NCBI GenBank assembly: GCA_041659605.1
Contig: JBAZXW010000016.1
Location: forward strand, 30,201 to 94,200
DNA from: Solimonas sp041659605
Lineage (GTDB): Bacteria; Pseudomonadota; Gammaproteobacteria; Nevskiales; Nevskiaceae
Reading direction: 5' to 3'
DNA length: 64,000 bases
Numbering within the stretch: position 1 is the stretch's first letter; each line of letters starts with the position of its first letter. The translations under genes were made by a program, and so were the position numbers. Shown here piece by piece: positions 27,613-38,295 of the stretch. Below the pieces are notes generated by a model that worked only from the letters and a program-made list of their open reading frames with translations, had not been told where the DNA came from and did no database searches.

Positions 27613-29367
27613 GTGTCCGGCCGCATTCCCGACAGCTTCATCCACGATCTGCTCGCGCGCACCGACATCGCCGAGCTGATCGGCGCGCGCGTCGAGCTCA
27701 AGCGCGCCGGCAGGGAGCTGCGCGGGCTGTCGCCGTTCACGAACGAGAAGTCGCCCTCGTTCTTCGTCTCGCCGCAGAAGCAGATGTTCTTCGACTTCAG
27801 CTCCGGCAAGAACGGCAACGCGATCGGCTTTCTGATGGAATACGACCGCCTGTCCTTCATCGAGGCGGTCGAGGAACTGGCCAAGCGCGCCGGCATAGAA
27901 GTGCCGCGCGAAGGGGGTTTCGAGCAGCGCGTCGTCATGGACGGGCCGCTCGACGCGCTGGCCGCGGCGCAGCGCTTCTTCCGCGAGCAGCTGCGCCATG
28001 CCCCGCAGGCGATCGAATACCTGAAGAAGCGCGGCCTCAGCAGCGAAACCGCGAAAAAATTCGGCGTCGGCTACGCGCCGGATAGCTGGGATGCGCTGAC
28101 CAAATTCCTCCAGGACACGAAGCACGCCATCGATGCCGGCCTGCTGATCCCGAAGGATTCCGGGAGCGCCTACGACCGCTTCCGCAACCGCATCATGTTC
28201 CCGATCCGCGACACCCGCGGGCGGGTGATCGGCTTCGGCGGCCGCACGCTCGGCGACGACCCGGCCAAGTACCTCAATTCGCCGGAAACGCCGCTGTTCC
28301 ACAAGGGGCGCAACCTCTACGGACTGTACGAGGCGCGGCAGGCTACCAGCGGCGCGATTCCCTATCTCGTCGTCGTCGAAGGCTATGTCGACGCGGTGAT
28401 GTTGGCGCAGTTCGGCATCACCGAGGCCGTCGCGACGCTCGGCACGGCGACGACCCGCGAACATCTGCAGCTGCTGTTCAAATCGACCAGCAAGGTCGTG
28501 TTCTGCTTCGACGGCGACCGCGCCGGGCGCGCCGCCGCCTGGCGCGCGCTCGACCAGGCGCTGCCCGAGATCAACGAAGGCCGCGAATGTGTGTTCATGT
28601 TCCTGCCCGACGGGCACGACCCCGACACGCTGGTGCAGGAGATCGGCACGGAAGCGTTTCGCGCGCGCATCCAGCAGGCGCTGCCGCTGTCGCAGTTCCT
28701 GCTCGGCGAGCTGTCGCGGCAGGTCAACCTGGGCGCCCTCGAAGGGCGTGCGCGCTTGCTCGCATTGGCGCGGCCGCACCTGGACAAACTGCGCGAAGGC
28801 CCGCTGCGCACCTTGATGCTCGATGAGTTGGCGCGTCTGGCGCGCATGGGCCGCGCCGATGTCGAGCTTGCGCTGCGCCGTGCGGACGCCCCAGCCGAGG
28901 GGGCTCCAGCCGATACGGCGCGCGCCTCTGCCGCGCCCGTGCCGGGTGCGAGCCGGCCGGTGCGCCGGCTGATGCAGCTGCTGCTGGAACGTCCGGACCT
29001 GGCCGAGAGCGTCGACAACCTGCAGCTGCTGACCCAGGCTGACGTACCCGGCATCGAGGTGTTGATCGAAGCTCTGGACTTCTTCCACGCGCATCCGCAG
29101 GCGCGCGCGGCGCAGCTGGTCGAGGCCTGGAAGGACAGCGCCAAGGGGCGCGCGGTCAACCGGCTGTTTACCGAAGGCGCGCTCGGACTGGACGACGCGG
29201 CCGTCGAACCGGAGTTCCGCGAAGCCATTCAGCGGTTGACGTTCCGCGCGCTCGAAACCGAAGCCGCCCGCCTGCTGGCCGAATCGGCGCACCGCGAACT
29301 CAGCGCGGCGGAAATGGAAATCATCCGCTCGTTCCATGCGACGCGGCCGGCGCGATCGCGCCGCTGA
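27613..29367 (+). CDS. dnaG: DNA primase DnaG with zinc-binding domain lacking all zinc ligands
   Basis: 584 aa primase that makes RNA primers at the replication fork; start is GTG. The first 90 residues align with E. coli DnaG without gaps, yet the four zinc ligands C40, H43, C61 and C64 are replaced by S40, T43, D61 and S64 (GLSPFTNEKSPSF and FFDFSSGKNGNAI). The RNA polymerase core is intact: FGVGYAPDSW, RNRIMFPIRD, GFGGRTLGDDPAKYLNSPET and the TOPRIM motifs VVEGYVDAV and FCFDGDRAGRAA. The C-terminal region (about 430-584) should bind DnaB. Essential function implies that the fold is stabilised without zinc. Confidence 0.96.
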   Translation: MSGRIPDSFIHDLLARTDIAELIGARVELKRAGRELRGLSPFTNEKSPSFFVSPQKQMFFDFSSGKNGNAIGFLMEYDRLSFIEAVEELAKRAGIEVPREGGFEQRVVMDGPLDALAAAQRFFREQLRHAPQAIEYLKKRGLSSETAKKFGVGYAPDSWDALTKFLQDTKHAIDAGLLIPKDSGSAYDRFRNRIMFPIRDTRGRVIGFGGRTLGDDPAKYLNSPETPLFHKGRNLYGLYEARQATSGAIPYLVVVEGYVDAVMLAQFGITEAVATLGTATTREHLQLLFKSTSKVVFCFDGDRAGRAAAWRALDQALPEINEGRECVFMFLPDGHDPDTLVQEIGTEAFRARIQQALPLSQFLLGELSRQVNLGALEGRARLLALARPHLDKLREGPLRTLMLDELARLARMGRADVELALRRADAPAEGAPADTARASAAPVPGASRPVRRLMQLLLERPDLAESVDNLQLLTQADVPGIEVLIEALDFFHAHPQARAAQLVEAWKDSAKGRAVNRLFTEGALGLDDAAVEPEFREAIQRLTFRALETEAARLLAESAHRELSAAEMEIIRSFHATRPARSRR

Positions 29368-29403
29368 GGCCGGCGCCAAAATTCTTGCCCGGACAAATGT
29401 TTG

Positions 29404-29409
29404 TATAAT
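29404..29409 (+). promoter_or_regulatory. Near-consensus -10 element upstream of rpoD
   Basis: A perfect TATAAT lies 37 bp after the dnaG stop and 121 bp before the chosen rpoD start; TTGCCC is 13 bp upstream and ATTCTT at the 17-bp position, so the -35 is poor. It gives rpoD a promoter of its own, separate from read-through of rpsU-dnaG. Confidence 0.5.
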
Positions 29410-29529
29410 ACGGGGTTCCGCGCACCCGCCCCGCGACGCAACCCGAGTTTTTGCATGGCAACCAACAACCATTCTTCTGGCCATTCTTCCGGCAGTTCCG
29501 CAAGCAACGCCGAGAAAGGCGAGAAGGCA

Positions 29530-31383
<1,854 letters not shown>

Positions 31384-31395
31384 GCGCGTGCAGAA

Positions 31396-31430
31396 ACGAG
31401 AAAGGCCCCGCGATGCGGGGCCTTTCTCGT
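31396..31430. terminator. Terminator after rpoD
   Basis: Perfect 16-bp arms (ACGAGAAAGGCCCCGC / GCGGGGCCTTTCTCGT) with a GAT loop, 12 bp after the rpoD stop and 16 bp from the end of the convergent YfaZ-like gene, so it can serve both strands. Confidence 0.85.
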
Positions 31431-31446
31431 TATGCGCAGCGGTGCG

Positions 31447-32052
31447 TCAGAACAGCAAGCGCACGCCCAGGCGCAGGTCGTCGAACTCGATCTCATCGTT
31501 GTCTTCGTCTTCCAACGACGTGAGCCGGTAGTCGGCGAACAGGCCGAACCCCGGCGAAATCGCCAGACCGGCGTCGACCAGCCATTCGACGCCGTCGGCC
31601 TCGTCGATGTCGATGTAGCCGACGCGCGCCCCCAGCGAGAACGCCTGCGAGAAATCGAAGCGTCCGCCGACATGCAGGCCGAATCCGGAGTCGGAATCGC
31701 TGTCGGTACCATCGTCCGTCTTGATGCGGATCGCCTCGGCCAGACCGAACCAGGTCATCGGCGCCTCGGCCGCAAACGCGAAACCGACGCCGCCGCGGAT
31801 CTGCTCGAAATCGGTATCCGAATCGTCGTAGTTCGAGGTCTGGTACTCGCCCGACAGGAAGATGCTGTCGGCGATCGCGAACATCCCCTTGACGCCATAA
31901 CCATTTCCGTCCTCGTCGAACGAACCGAAGCCCGGGACCGTGACTTCGACGCCCGCATCGACGTAATACAGATCGAGCTGATTGGTCTGCGCCGACGCCA
32001 CCACCGGCATTGCCAGCAGCGCGAGCGCCCACATCGCCTGTTTGATCTTCAT
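31447..32052 (-). CDS. YfaZ-like outer-membrane beta-barrel protein, copy A
   Basis: 201 aa. A signal peptide (cleavage after ASA, about residue 21) is followed by alternating strands rich in aromatic and acidic residues, ending in the typical outer-membrane signature of a terminal Phe (LRLGVRLLF). The pattern GYGVKGMFAIADSIFLSGEY plus GFGLFADYRL resembles small barrels of the YfaZ type. It is acidic, with Asp/Glu/Ser clusters (DGTDSDSDSG) in predicted extracellular loops. A related gene lies 38 bp upstream on the same strand, so this is a tandem duplication. Cargo or function unknown. Confidence 0.8.
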   Translation of the reverse strand: MKIKQAMWALALLAMPVVASAQTNQLDLYYVDAGVEVTVPGFGSFDEDGNGYGVKGMFAIADSIFLSGEYQTSNYDDSDTDFEQIRGGVGFAFAAEAPMTWFGLAEAIRIKTDDGTDSDSDSGFGLHVGGRFDFSQAFSLGARVGYIDIDEADGVEWLVDAGLAISPGFGLFADYRLTSLEDEDNDEIEFDDLRLGVRLLF

Positions 32053-32090
32053 CCTTCTCTCCTTTCCGTGGATTCGCTGCCGCAGCCGTA

Positions 32091-32741
32091 TCAGAAGCTG
32101 AAGCGCAGCCCGGTGCGCAGGTCCGAAGTCTTGAGACCCTGATCGTCCGCGTTCTCGATGTCGATCACGTGGTAATCGGCGTAGAGCGCGAAGCCGCGAT
32201 CGAGATTGAGCGCGATCCCGCCGAGATACTCGAAACCGTCGTAGTCGCCGATGTCCATGTAACCACCGCGCGCTTCCAGCGTCAGGAACTCGATCACGTC
32301 GAACTTGAGCCCGAGATGCGCCGCGAAGCCTGCTTCGTCGAGCGTCGCTGTGGCATCGCCCGACGAGAACCCGTAGTCGGCGTTGACGTATTCGAGCAGC
32401 ACGTACAGCGGAAGGGTGGAGTTGTAACCGACGCCGACGCGGGAAAGATCGACCGTGCCCTGAACGCTCGTGCCGTCGACGTCGAAGTCGTTCTCGGTGG
32501 CCTGATACTCGCCGGCGAAGAAGATGCTGTCAGTCAGCGACAGCGCGAGCTTCACGCCGAAGCCGTCGCCTTCCTCCGACTCCAGCGCTTCGGTCAGCGC
32601 CGGATCCTTGATCTCCAGCACGGAGTCCGGAATGTAATAGGCATCCAGGTAGTCCATGTTCGCCGCCTGCGCGGCAAACGGCGCTGCCAGCGTTACGGCA
32701 ATCGCTGCTGTTGTCCCGACCCCAATCCCGACCTGCCTCAT
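32091..32741 (-). CDS. YfaZ-like outer-membrane beta-barrel protein, copy B
   Basis: 216 aa, start at the ATG 32741 with a GGAGGATC ribosome site. A signal peptide (about 1-27, cleavage after AQA) precedes a barrel of the same plan as copy A: VKLALSLTDSIFFAGEYQ corresponds to VKGMFAIADSIFLSGEYQ, and FALYADYHVIDIENADDQ corresponds to FGLFADYRLTSLEDED; it ends LRTGLRFSF with the terminal Phe. The two share layout but are clearly diverged, so the duplication is old. No promoter could be identified with confidence. Confidence 0.8.
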   Translation of the reverse strand: MRQVGIGVGTTAAIAVTLAAPFAAQAANMDYLDAYYIPDSVLEIKDPALTEALESEEGDGFGVKLALSLTDSIFFAGEYQATENDFDVDGTSVQGTVDLSRVGVGYNSTLPLYVLLEYVNADYGFSSGDATATLDEAGFAAHLGLKFDVIEFLTLEARGGYMDIGDYDGFEYLGGIALNLDRGFALYADYHVIDIENADDQGLKTSDLRTGLRFSF

Positions 32742-32851
32742 TTGATCCTCCGGTCGCTCGTTATTCTGGAACCCGCCCGCGCGGGTCGCAGCGGAGTATA
32801 GCGACGACCTCGCGGCGGCGCAGTCGCTGCCCGCGCCGATCGTGCCCAACA

Positions 32852-32878
32852 AAAAAGGCACGATCAACGTGCCTTTTT
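32852..32878 (-). terminator. Terminator after the cytochrome c pair
   Basis: AAAAAGGCACG / CGTGCCTTTTT, perfect 11-bp arms with a five-base loop, 18 bp past the stop of the downstream cytochrome gene and ending in a T-run on the minus strand. Confidence 0.85.
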
Positions 32879-32896
32879 CTGCACCCCTGAGGCGGC

Positions 32897-33232
32897 TTAC
32901 TTCGCCGCTGCGGAGTGGATGCTCGGCGTGTACAGCGGGCTCGGCTGCTGTTCGAAGTACTGCGCCAGCGCCTTGATGTCGGCATCCGACAGCGCGGCGG
33001 CCTGCGGCTGCATCACCGGGTTCTTGCGGCCGCCGGAACGGTACTCCTTGAGCGCCTGCTCCAGGTAGCTCGCATACTGGCCGGCGAGGATCGGATACGT
33101 TGGCGCGATCGGCTTGGCGCCGCCCTCGCCGTGGCATGCGGTGCAGGTGGCGGCCTTTTCAGGCGCCGTGGTCTGTGCGCCGGCGGTGAACGACAGGCTG
33201 CCCAACAGAGCAGCAAGAACAATGCGCTTCAT
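32897..33232 (-). CDS. Periplasmic monohaem cytochrome c
   Basis: 111 aa with a signal peptide (cleavage after AGA, about residue 19) and a single c-type haem site CTACH near residue 32. The distal Met ligand is probably in NPVMQPQAAALSDADIKALA, the usual class I pattern found in cytochrome c4/c553-like proteins. It starts 10 bp after the upstream cytochrome gene, so the two form an operon. It is a soluble electron carrier; the partner oxidase or reductase is not in the window. Confidence 0.9.
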   Translation of the reverse strand: MKRIVLAALLGSLSFTAGAQTTAPEKAATCTACHGEGGAKPIAPTYPILAGQYASYLEQALKEYRSGGRKNPVMQPQAAALSDADIKALAQYFEQQPSPLYTPSIHSAAAK

Positions 33233-33242
33233 CGGGATGGCC

Positions 33243-33566
33243 TCAGTTGGCGTGGGCGGCGGACAGGAACGCAGCGACATCGGCGATGTCCTGATCCGAC
33301 AGGGTCGCCGCCTGCGCATGCATCGTCCCGTGCGGACGCTCGCCGGACTTGTAGGCCTTCAGCGCCGCGTCGAGATAGGCCGGCGACTGACCGCCGAGCT
33401 TGGGCACGCGGTAGGTCGGATAGGCGTTGTTGTATTTCGGAATGCCGTGGCACCCCATGCAAGTGCTGGCCTTGACGCGCCCGGCCTCGGTATTGCCTTC
33501 CGCAAAAGCGGCGGGCGCAAGGAACGTGGCGGCAAGGGCGAGAGCGCCCCAACGCGCATGCTTCAT
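33243..33566 (-). CDS. Periplasmic monohaem cytochrome c
   Basis: 107 aa, signal peptide of about 22 residues (cleavage after AFA), haem site CMGCH near residue 36 in GRVKASTCMGCHGIPKYNNA, and a probable Met ligand in GTMHAQAATLSDQDIADVAA. It is homologous to the next gene over its whole length (shared YKSGER/YRSGGR and A-x-LSD-x-DI patterns), so the operon looks like a duplicated cytochrome. Together they would act like a two-domain cytochrome c4 split into two proteins; that comparison is inference. Confidence 0.9.
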   Translation of the reverse strand: MKHARWGALALAATFLAPAAFAEGNTEAGRVKASTCMGCHGIPKYNNAYPTYRVPKLGGQSPAYLDAALKAYKSGERPHGTMHAQAATLSDQDIADVAAFLSAAHAN

Positions 33567-33730
33567 GACTGCAACTCCCGGAATCTCGTGGGTCTCGAAC
33601 GAGGGGCGCTATGTTCCGGGAATTGGCCGCCCGGGTCAACGCAGAGCGCGCGCTTGGCGTCGCGGACGCCATGCTACCCTCGCGCCATGAGCGCCCCCGA
33701 TCAACTCCGACTCCGCGCCCGTCCCCGCGC

Positions 33731-35257
33731 ATGAGCGCCGTCCTCAGGCCGCCGCTGGACGCGCCTGCCGCCCAGGAGGTGGCCGCGGTCGATCTGGGCT
33801 CGAACAGCTTCCATCTGCTGGTCGCGCGCACCAGCGGCACCGACATCCAGGTCATCGACCGCCTGCGCGAACCGGTGCGCCTGGCTGCGGGGCTCGACGC
33901 CGACAAGCGCCTGCAACCCGAGGCGGCGCAGCGGGCACTGGCCTGCCTGCAGCGTTTCGGCCAGCGCCTGCGCGGCATCCCGCCGGGCCGCGTGCGCGTC
34001 GTCGGCACCAACACGATGCGCAAGCTGCGCCAGAGCCGCGATTTTCATGCCGCCGCCGAGGCCGCGCTCGGGCACCAGATCGAGGTCATCGCCGGACTGG
34101 AGGAAGCGCGCCTGGTCTACGGTGGCGTCACGCACGGCCTGGGCCGCGAAAAGCCGCGGCGCCTGGTGATCGACATCGGCGGCGGCAGCACGGAACTGAT
34201 CATCGGCCGCGGCATCTCCCCGCGCCTGATGGAATCGGTCTCGCTGGGCTGTGTCGTGCATACGCAGCGCTTCTTCGAGGACGGCGAGATCTCGCCGCTG
34301 CGCTTCAAGCGCGCGCGGCTGGCTGCGCGCGTCGAGCTAGAATTCCTCGAACGCAGCTACCGCAAGACCGGCTGGGATACGGTCATCGGCTCGTCCGGCA
34401 CCGTGCGCGGCATCTGGCGCGTGATCCTCGGCAACGGCTGGAGCGATCAGCACATCACCCGCGACGGACTCGAACGCGCAGTCGATCTTGTGCTGACGCG
34501 CAAGAGGATCGAAGACATCGATTTCCCCGACCTGCGCGAAGACCGGCGGCCGGTCTTCATCGGCGGCCTGGCCGTGCTCGCGGGCATCTTCGACTCGCTC
34601 GGCATCGAGACGATGGAGACCTCCGAGCGCGCGCTGCGCGAGGGCGTGGTCTACGACCTGCTCGGCCGCCTGAGCAACCACGACGTGCGCGACGAGGCGG
34701 TGGCGACGATGGCCGAACGCTACGCGGTCGATCAGCGCCACGCGTCGACGCTGGCGCGCACTGCGCTGCGCATCCTCGACCTGGTCGCGCGGCCCTGGGC
34801 GCTCGACGGCAGTCTCGCGCGCCAGTTCCTGGGATGGGCGGCACAGCTGCACGAAGTCGGTCTGGCGATCACGCACAACGGCTATCAGAAGCACAGCCAC
34901 TACATCCTGCGCAACAGCGACCTGCAGGGCTTTTCGCAGACCGATCAGCGCGTGCTCGCGGCGCTGGTACGCCTGCATCGCGGCCGTTTTGCGCTCGAAG
35001 CGCTCGATGAGCTGCCGACGATCTGGGTCGAGCCGGTCAAGCGCATGGCGATGATCCTGCGCCTGGCCTACCTGCTGCATCGTTCGCGCACGCCGGACCT
35101 CAGGCCACCGCTGCGCGTGAGCGCGAACCGCCGCGGCTACGAGCTTGAGTTCACGCAGAAGCGCTGGCTGGAACGGCACCCGCTGACGCAGGCCGATCTC
35201 GAACGCGAATCCGAATACCTCGACCGCGCGCAGTTCCGCCTCAAGCTGCTGACCTGA
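33731..35257 (+). CDS. ppx: Exopolyphosphatase, Ppx/GppA family
   Basis: 508 aa ASKHA-fold hydrolase that releases phosphate from polyphosphate (or pppGpp to ppGpp; the two activities cannot be separated by sequence here). The N-terminal phosphate-binding motif AAVDLGSNSFHLLVAR, the second GDIGGGS-like loop (VIDIGGGSTELI) and a C-terminal HD-like helical domain (HEVGLAITHNGYQKHSHYIL) are present. The ATG at 33731 places the first motif at the normal position; frames further upstream are not conserved. It converges with ppk, so synthesis and breakdown of polyphosphate are encoded side by side. Confidence 0.95.
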   Translation: MSAVLRPPLDAPAAQEVAAVDLGSNSFHLLVARTSGTDIQVIDRLREPVRLAAGLDADKRLQPEAAQRALACLQRFGQRLRGIPPGRVRVVGTNTMRKLRQSRDFHAAAEAALGHQIEVIAGLEEARLVYGGVTHGLGREKPRRLVIDIGGGSTELIIGRGISPRLMESVSLGCVVHTQRFFEDGEISPLRFKRARLAARVELEFLERSYRKTGWDTVIGSSGTVRGIWRVILGNGWSDQHITRDGLERAVDLVLTRKRIEDIDFPDLREDRRPVFIGGLAVLAGIFDSLGIETMETSERALREGVVYDLLGRLSNHDVRDEAVATMAERYAVDQRHASTLARTALRILDLVARPWALDGSLARQFLGWAAQLHEVGLAITHNGYQKHSHYILRNSDLQGFSQTDQRVLAALVRLHRGRFALEALDELPTIWVEPVKRMAMILRLAYLLHRSRTPDLRPPLRVSANRRGYELEFTQKRWLERHPLTQADLERESEYLDRAQFRLKLLT

Positions 35258-35275
35258 ACGTCGGGGGTCGCGGGG

Positions 35276-37366
35276 TCAGGTCTCTTCCATCATGCGTTGC
35301 TGGATGCCCTTGCTGCCGTCGGGCTCCGGCCGGCGGTAGCTGCCGTCCGGCTGCAGCACCCAGCTCTGCGCGGTGTCCGCCAGGTAGCCGCCGAGATGCT
35401 CGACGATGCGCTCGCGGATCTTGCGATCGAGCACCGGGAATGCGACCTCGACACGGCGGAACAGGTTGCGCTCCATCCAGTCCGCGCTCGACAGGTACAG
35501 CTCGGCGTCGCCGCCGTTGCCCGCGCCGTTGGCGAAGTAATAGCAGCGGTGGTGCTCCAGGAAGCGGCCGACGACGGAACGCACCTGGATGTTCTCGGAC
35601 AAACCCTTGACCCCCGGCCGCAGCGAGCACATGCCGCGGATGATGAGGTCGATCTTCACGCCGGCACGCGAGGCGCGATACAGCGCCTGGATCACTTCCG
35701 GCTCCACCAGCGCGTTCATCTTGGCGATGATGCGCGCCGGCTTGCCGGCCACCGCATGCGCGATCTCCCGCTCGATCTTGGCGTGCAGCTGCTTGGCCAG
35801 CGTGAACGGAGACTGCAGCAGGCGATGCAACTTGGTCACCTTGCCCAGGCTGGTCAGCTGCAGGAACACCGCGTGCACGTCCTTGCAGATCTGCGGATCG
35901 GCGGTGAACAGCCCGTAATCGGTGTAGTTGCGCGCGGTGCGCGGATGGTAGTTGCCGGTGCCCAGATGCGCGTAGTGGCGCAGGCCCTGCTCCTCCCTGC
36001 GCACGACCAGGCACATCTTCGCATGCGTCTTGTAGCCGACGACGCCGTAGACGACGTGCGCGCCGACCTCCTGCAGCTGTTCGGCGAGGTCGATGTTCGC
36101 CTCCTCGTCGAAGCGCGCGCGCAGTTCGACGACGACGGTGACTTCCTTGCCGTTGCGCGCCGCTTCGATCAGCGCCTCGGCGATCGCGGACTTGTCGCCG
36201 GTGCGGTACAGCGTCTGCTTGATCGCCAGCACCCGCGGATCGCGCGCGGCGTGGCGCAGGAAATCGACCACCGGCACGAACGATTCGTAGGGATGCTGCA
36301 GCAGCAGGTCGCGCTCGCGGATCGTCGCGAACACGTCCGGCCCGGCGAAGGCCTTGGGGATGCGCGGCGTGAACGGCGCGTACTTCAGCTCCGGCCGGTC
36401 GATCAGGTCCGGAATCGTCATCAGGCGGTGCAGATTCACCGGGCCGTTGACCTGGTAGACGTCCACGGGCGTGAGCTGCGCCACGTCCATCAGGTACTGC
36501 CAGAGATGCTCGGGGCAGTTGTGCGCGACTTCCAGGCGCACGATGTCGCCCCACTGGCGCTGCGACAGCTCGCCTTCGAGCGCCTCCATCAGGTCCTTGA
36601 CCTCTTCCTCGTCGACCAGCAGGTCGGAGTTTCGCGTCAGGCGGAACTGGTAACTGCCGGTCGCCTCCATGCCGGGGAACAGGTCGTCGACGTAGGCGTG
36701 AATCACCGACGACAGGAACACGAAATCGTGCGGGCCGGTCCCCGCCACCTCGCGCGGCAGCTGGATCAGCCGCGGCAGCGCGCGCGGCGCCTGCACGATC
36801 GCAAAACCGGTGTTGCGGCCAAACGCGTCCTTGCCCGACAGCTGGACGATGAAGTTCAACGACTTGTTGAGGATGCGCGGGAACGGATGCGCCGGATCGA
36901 GCCCGATCGGCGACAGCACCGGCATCAGCTCGTTGTGGAAATAGTTCTTGAGCCAGGTGTCCTGATCCGGCGTCCACTCCGCGCGGCGCAGGAAGCGGAT
37001 GCGCTCCTTGTCGAGGGCCGGCAGGATGACGTCGTTGAACGCCCGGTACTGGGCGTCGACCAGTTCGTGCGCGCGCTTGCTGATCGCCGCCAGCGCTTCC
37101 GCCGGCGTCATGCCGTCGGCGCCGCGCTGCATCGGCGTCAGTTCGGCCATCTGCTGCAGGCCGGCGACGCGGATCTCGAAAAACTCGTCGAGGTTGGAAC
37201 TGGAGATGCACAGGAACTTGAGCCGCTCCAGCAGCGGCACAGATTCGTCCTGCGCCTGTTCCAGCACGCGGCGGTTGAACTCAAGCAGCGACAGCTCGCG
37301 ATTGAGGAACAGGTCTGCGGGCAGGAACTCCAGTTCCCGCGGCAGCTCCGGTGGTTCCTTGGTCAT
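35276..37366 (-). CDS. ppk1: Polyphosphate kinase 1
   Basis: 696 aa, close to E. coli Ppk (688). It polymerises the gamma-phosphate of ATP into polyphosphate. The N-terminal domain starts LFLNRELSLLEFNRRVLEQA; the catalytic core shows VVVELRARFDEEANIDLAEQ, YKTHAKMCLVVRRE with the autophosphorylated histidine, HLGTGNYHPRTARNYTDYG and a C-terminal second phospholipase-D-like half (ANGAGNGGDAELYLSSADWM). The ATG at 37366 gives the family start. It converges with ppx, separated by 18 bp. Confidence 0.97.
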   Translation of the reverse strand: MTKEPPELPRELEFLPADLFLNRELSLLEFNRRVLEQAQDESVPLLERLKFLCISSSNLDEFFEIRVAGLQQMAELTPMQRGADGMTPAEALAAISKRAHELVDAQYRAFNDVILPALDKERIRFLRRAEWTPDQDTWLKNYFHNELMPVLSPIGLDPAHPFPRILNKSLNFIVQLSGKDAFGRNTGFAIVQAPRALPRLIQLPREVAGTGPHDFVFLSSVIHAYVDDLFPGMEATGSYQFRLTRNSDLLVDEEEVKDLMEALEGELSQRQWGDIVRLEVAHNCPEHLWQYLMDVAQLTPVDVYQVNGPVNLHRLMTIPDLIDRPELKYAPFTPRIPKAFAGPDVFATIRERDLLLQHPYESFVPVVDFLRHAARDPRVLAIKQTLYRTGDKSAIAEALIEAARNGKEVTVVVELRARFDEEANIDLAEQLQEVGAHVVYGVVGYKTHAKMCLVVRREEQGLRHYAHLGTGNYHPRTARNYTDYGLFTADPQICKDVHAVFLQLTSLGKVTKLHRLLQSPFTLAKQLHAKIEREIAHAVAGKPARIIAKMNALVEPEVIQALYRASRAGVKIDLIIRGMCSLRPGVKGLSENIQVRSVVGRFLEHHRCYYFANGAGNGGDAELYLSSADWMERNLFRRVEVAFPVLDRKIRERIVEHLGGYLADTAQSWVLQPDGSYRRPEPDGSKGIQQRMMEET

Positions 37367-37442
37367 CACCGATTCCTTCGATACCGGGACATGCAGTCTA
37401 TGACAGCCGCATGGCGGGCGGGTGACAGCGCCGCCGGACCGC

Positions 37443-38291
37443 TCACGGCACGCGGGCGTGCGGATGCCGCTGCCGCAGCCAGCGGTCCTGCAGGACGTAG
37501 CGCGCGACCGTCGCGATGTCGTGGATGTAGCCGGCGTTGACCGCGCCGCCGACCACCGCACCGATCACCGGCGCCACGCCCAGCGACTTGCGCGTGCCGA
37601 TGTGCGCCCCGATGCGCCGCGCCAGCGTCTGCAGGCTGAACTGCGCGGCATCCTTGGCCAGCTCGCGCTCGGCGACGCGCTCGACGCCGTCACGCCAGGC
37701 CGCATCCAGCAGCGCCTGCCCGCTGCGCAGCGCGGTCCAGGCCGCCTGCTTTTCTTCGAGGCTGTTGGCCGAAGCCAGCGCGAACACGCCGACCGCCAGC
37801 CCACCGCCGTGTTCCGCCTGCCAGTCTTCGCCGTAGCAGTAGGCGCTGCGATGGATCGTGCGCAGCGCCAGGGTCAGCAGCGCCGGAATGTCCGCGACCA
37901 TGCCGATCGCGCCACCGATGCCCAGCGCCGCGCCGCTGCTGCCGGCCAGCAGCATCGAACGCCTCTCGACACGGCGGGCGAGCAGATCGGATTCGCGCAG
38001 CGGCAGATTGCCGACGGCATCGAGCGAGTCGGCCCCCGACCAGCGCAGCACGTCGCGCGGTCCGGACAGCCGCCCCGCGGCGCGATCGAGCGCGCGCAGG
38101 CTGGCGCGCAGGATGTTGACCGGCACGAGCTGCTGCGCGGCTGCGGCGGCCATCTGCCCCGGCCCGGACATCAGGCGCGTGCCCCAGTCCGGCGACGCCT
38201 CCAGCCAGCGGCCGATCGCGTCGCGCCGCTGACGCTCGTAGGGATTCAGATGCGCAGCCTTTTGGAGGGGATGCTGGGCGGAATGCTCCAT
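37443..38291 (-). CDS. EcsC-family protein
   Basis: 282 aa. The EcsC-family core is recognisable as LAGSSGAALGIGGAIGMVAD, IPALLTLALRTIHRSAYCYG (about 112-150) and GAVVGGAVNAGYIHDIATVA near the C-terminus. The glycine-rich hydrophobic stretches suggest membrane association. The molecular function of the family is not established. No ribosome site is visible, and a MITE-like hairpin element begins only 5 bp upstream of the ATG, so the native upstream region may have been displaced or the true start altered. Confidence 0.85.
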   Translation of the reverse strand: MEHSAQHPLQKAAHLNPYERQRRDAIGRWLEASPDWGTRLMSGPGQMAAAAAQQLVPVNILRASLRALDRAAGRLSGPRDVLRWSGADSLDAVGNLPLRESDLLARRVERRSMLLAGSSGAALGIGGAIGMVADIPALLTLALRTIHRSAYCYGEDWQAEHGGGLAVGVFALASANSLEEKQAAWTALRSGQALLDAAWRDGVERVAERELAKDAAQFSLQTLARRIGAHIGTRKSLGVAPVIGAVVGGAVNAGYIHDIATVARYVLQDRWLRQRHPHARVP

Positions 38292-38295
38292 GCGC

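Noticed and set aside
29455..29529. Earlier ATG for rpoD
   Set aside because: It adds a Ser/Asn-rich leader not found in sigma70 proteins and lacks a ribosome site; it cannot be excluded.
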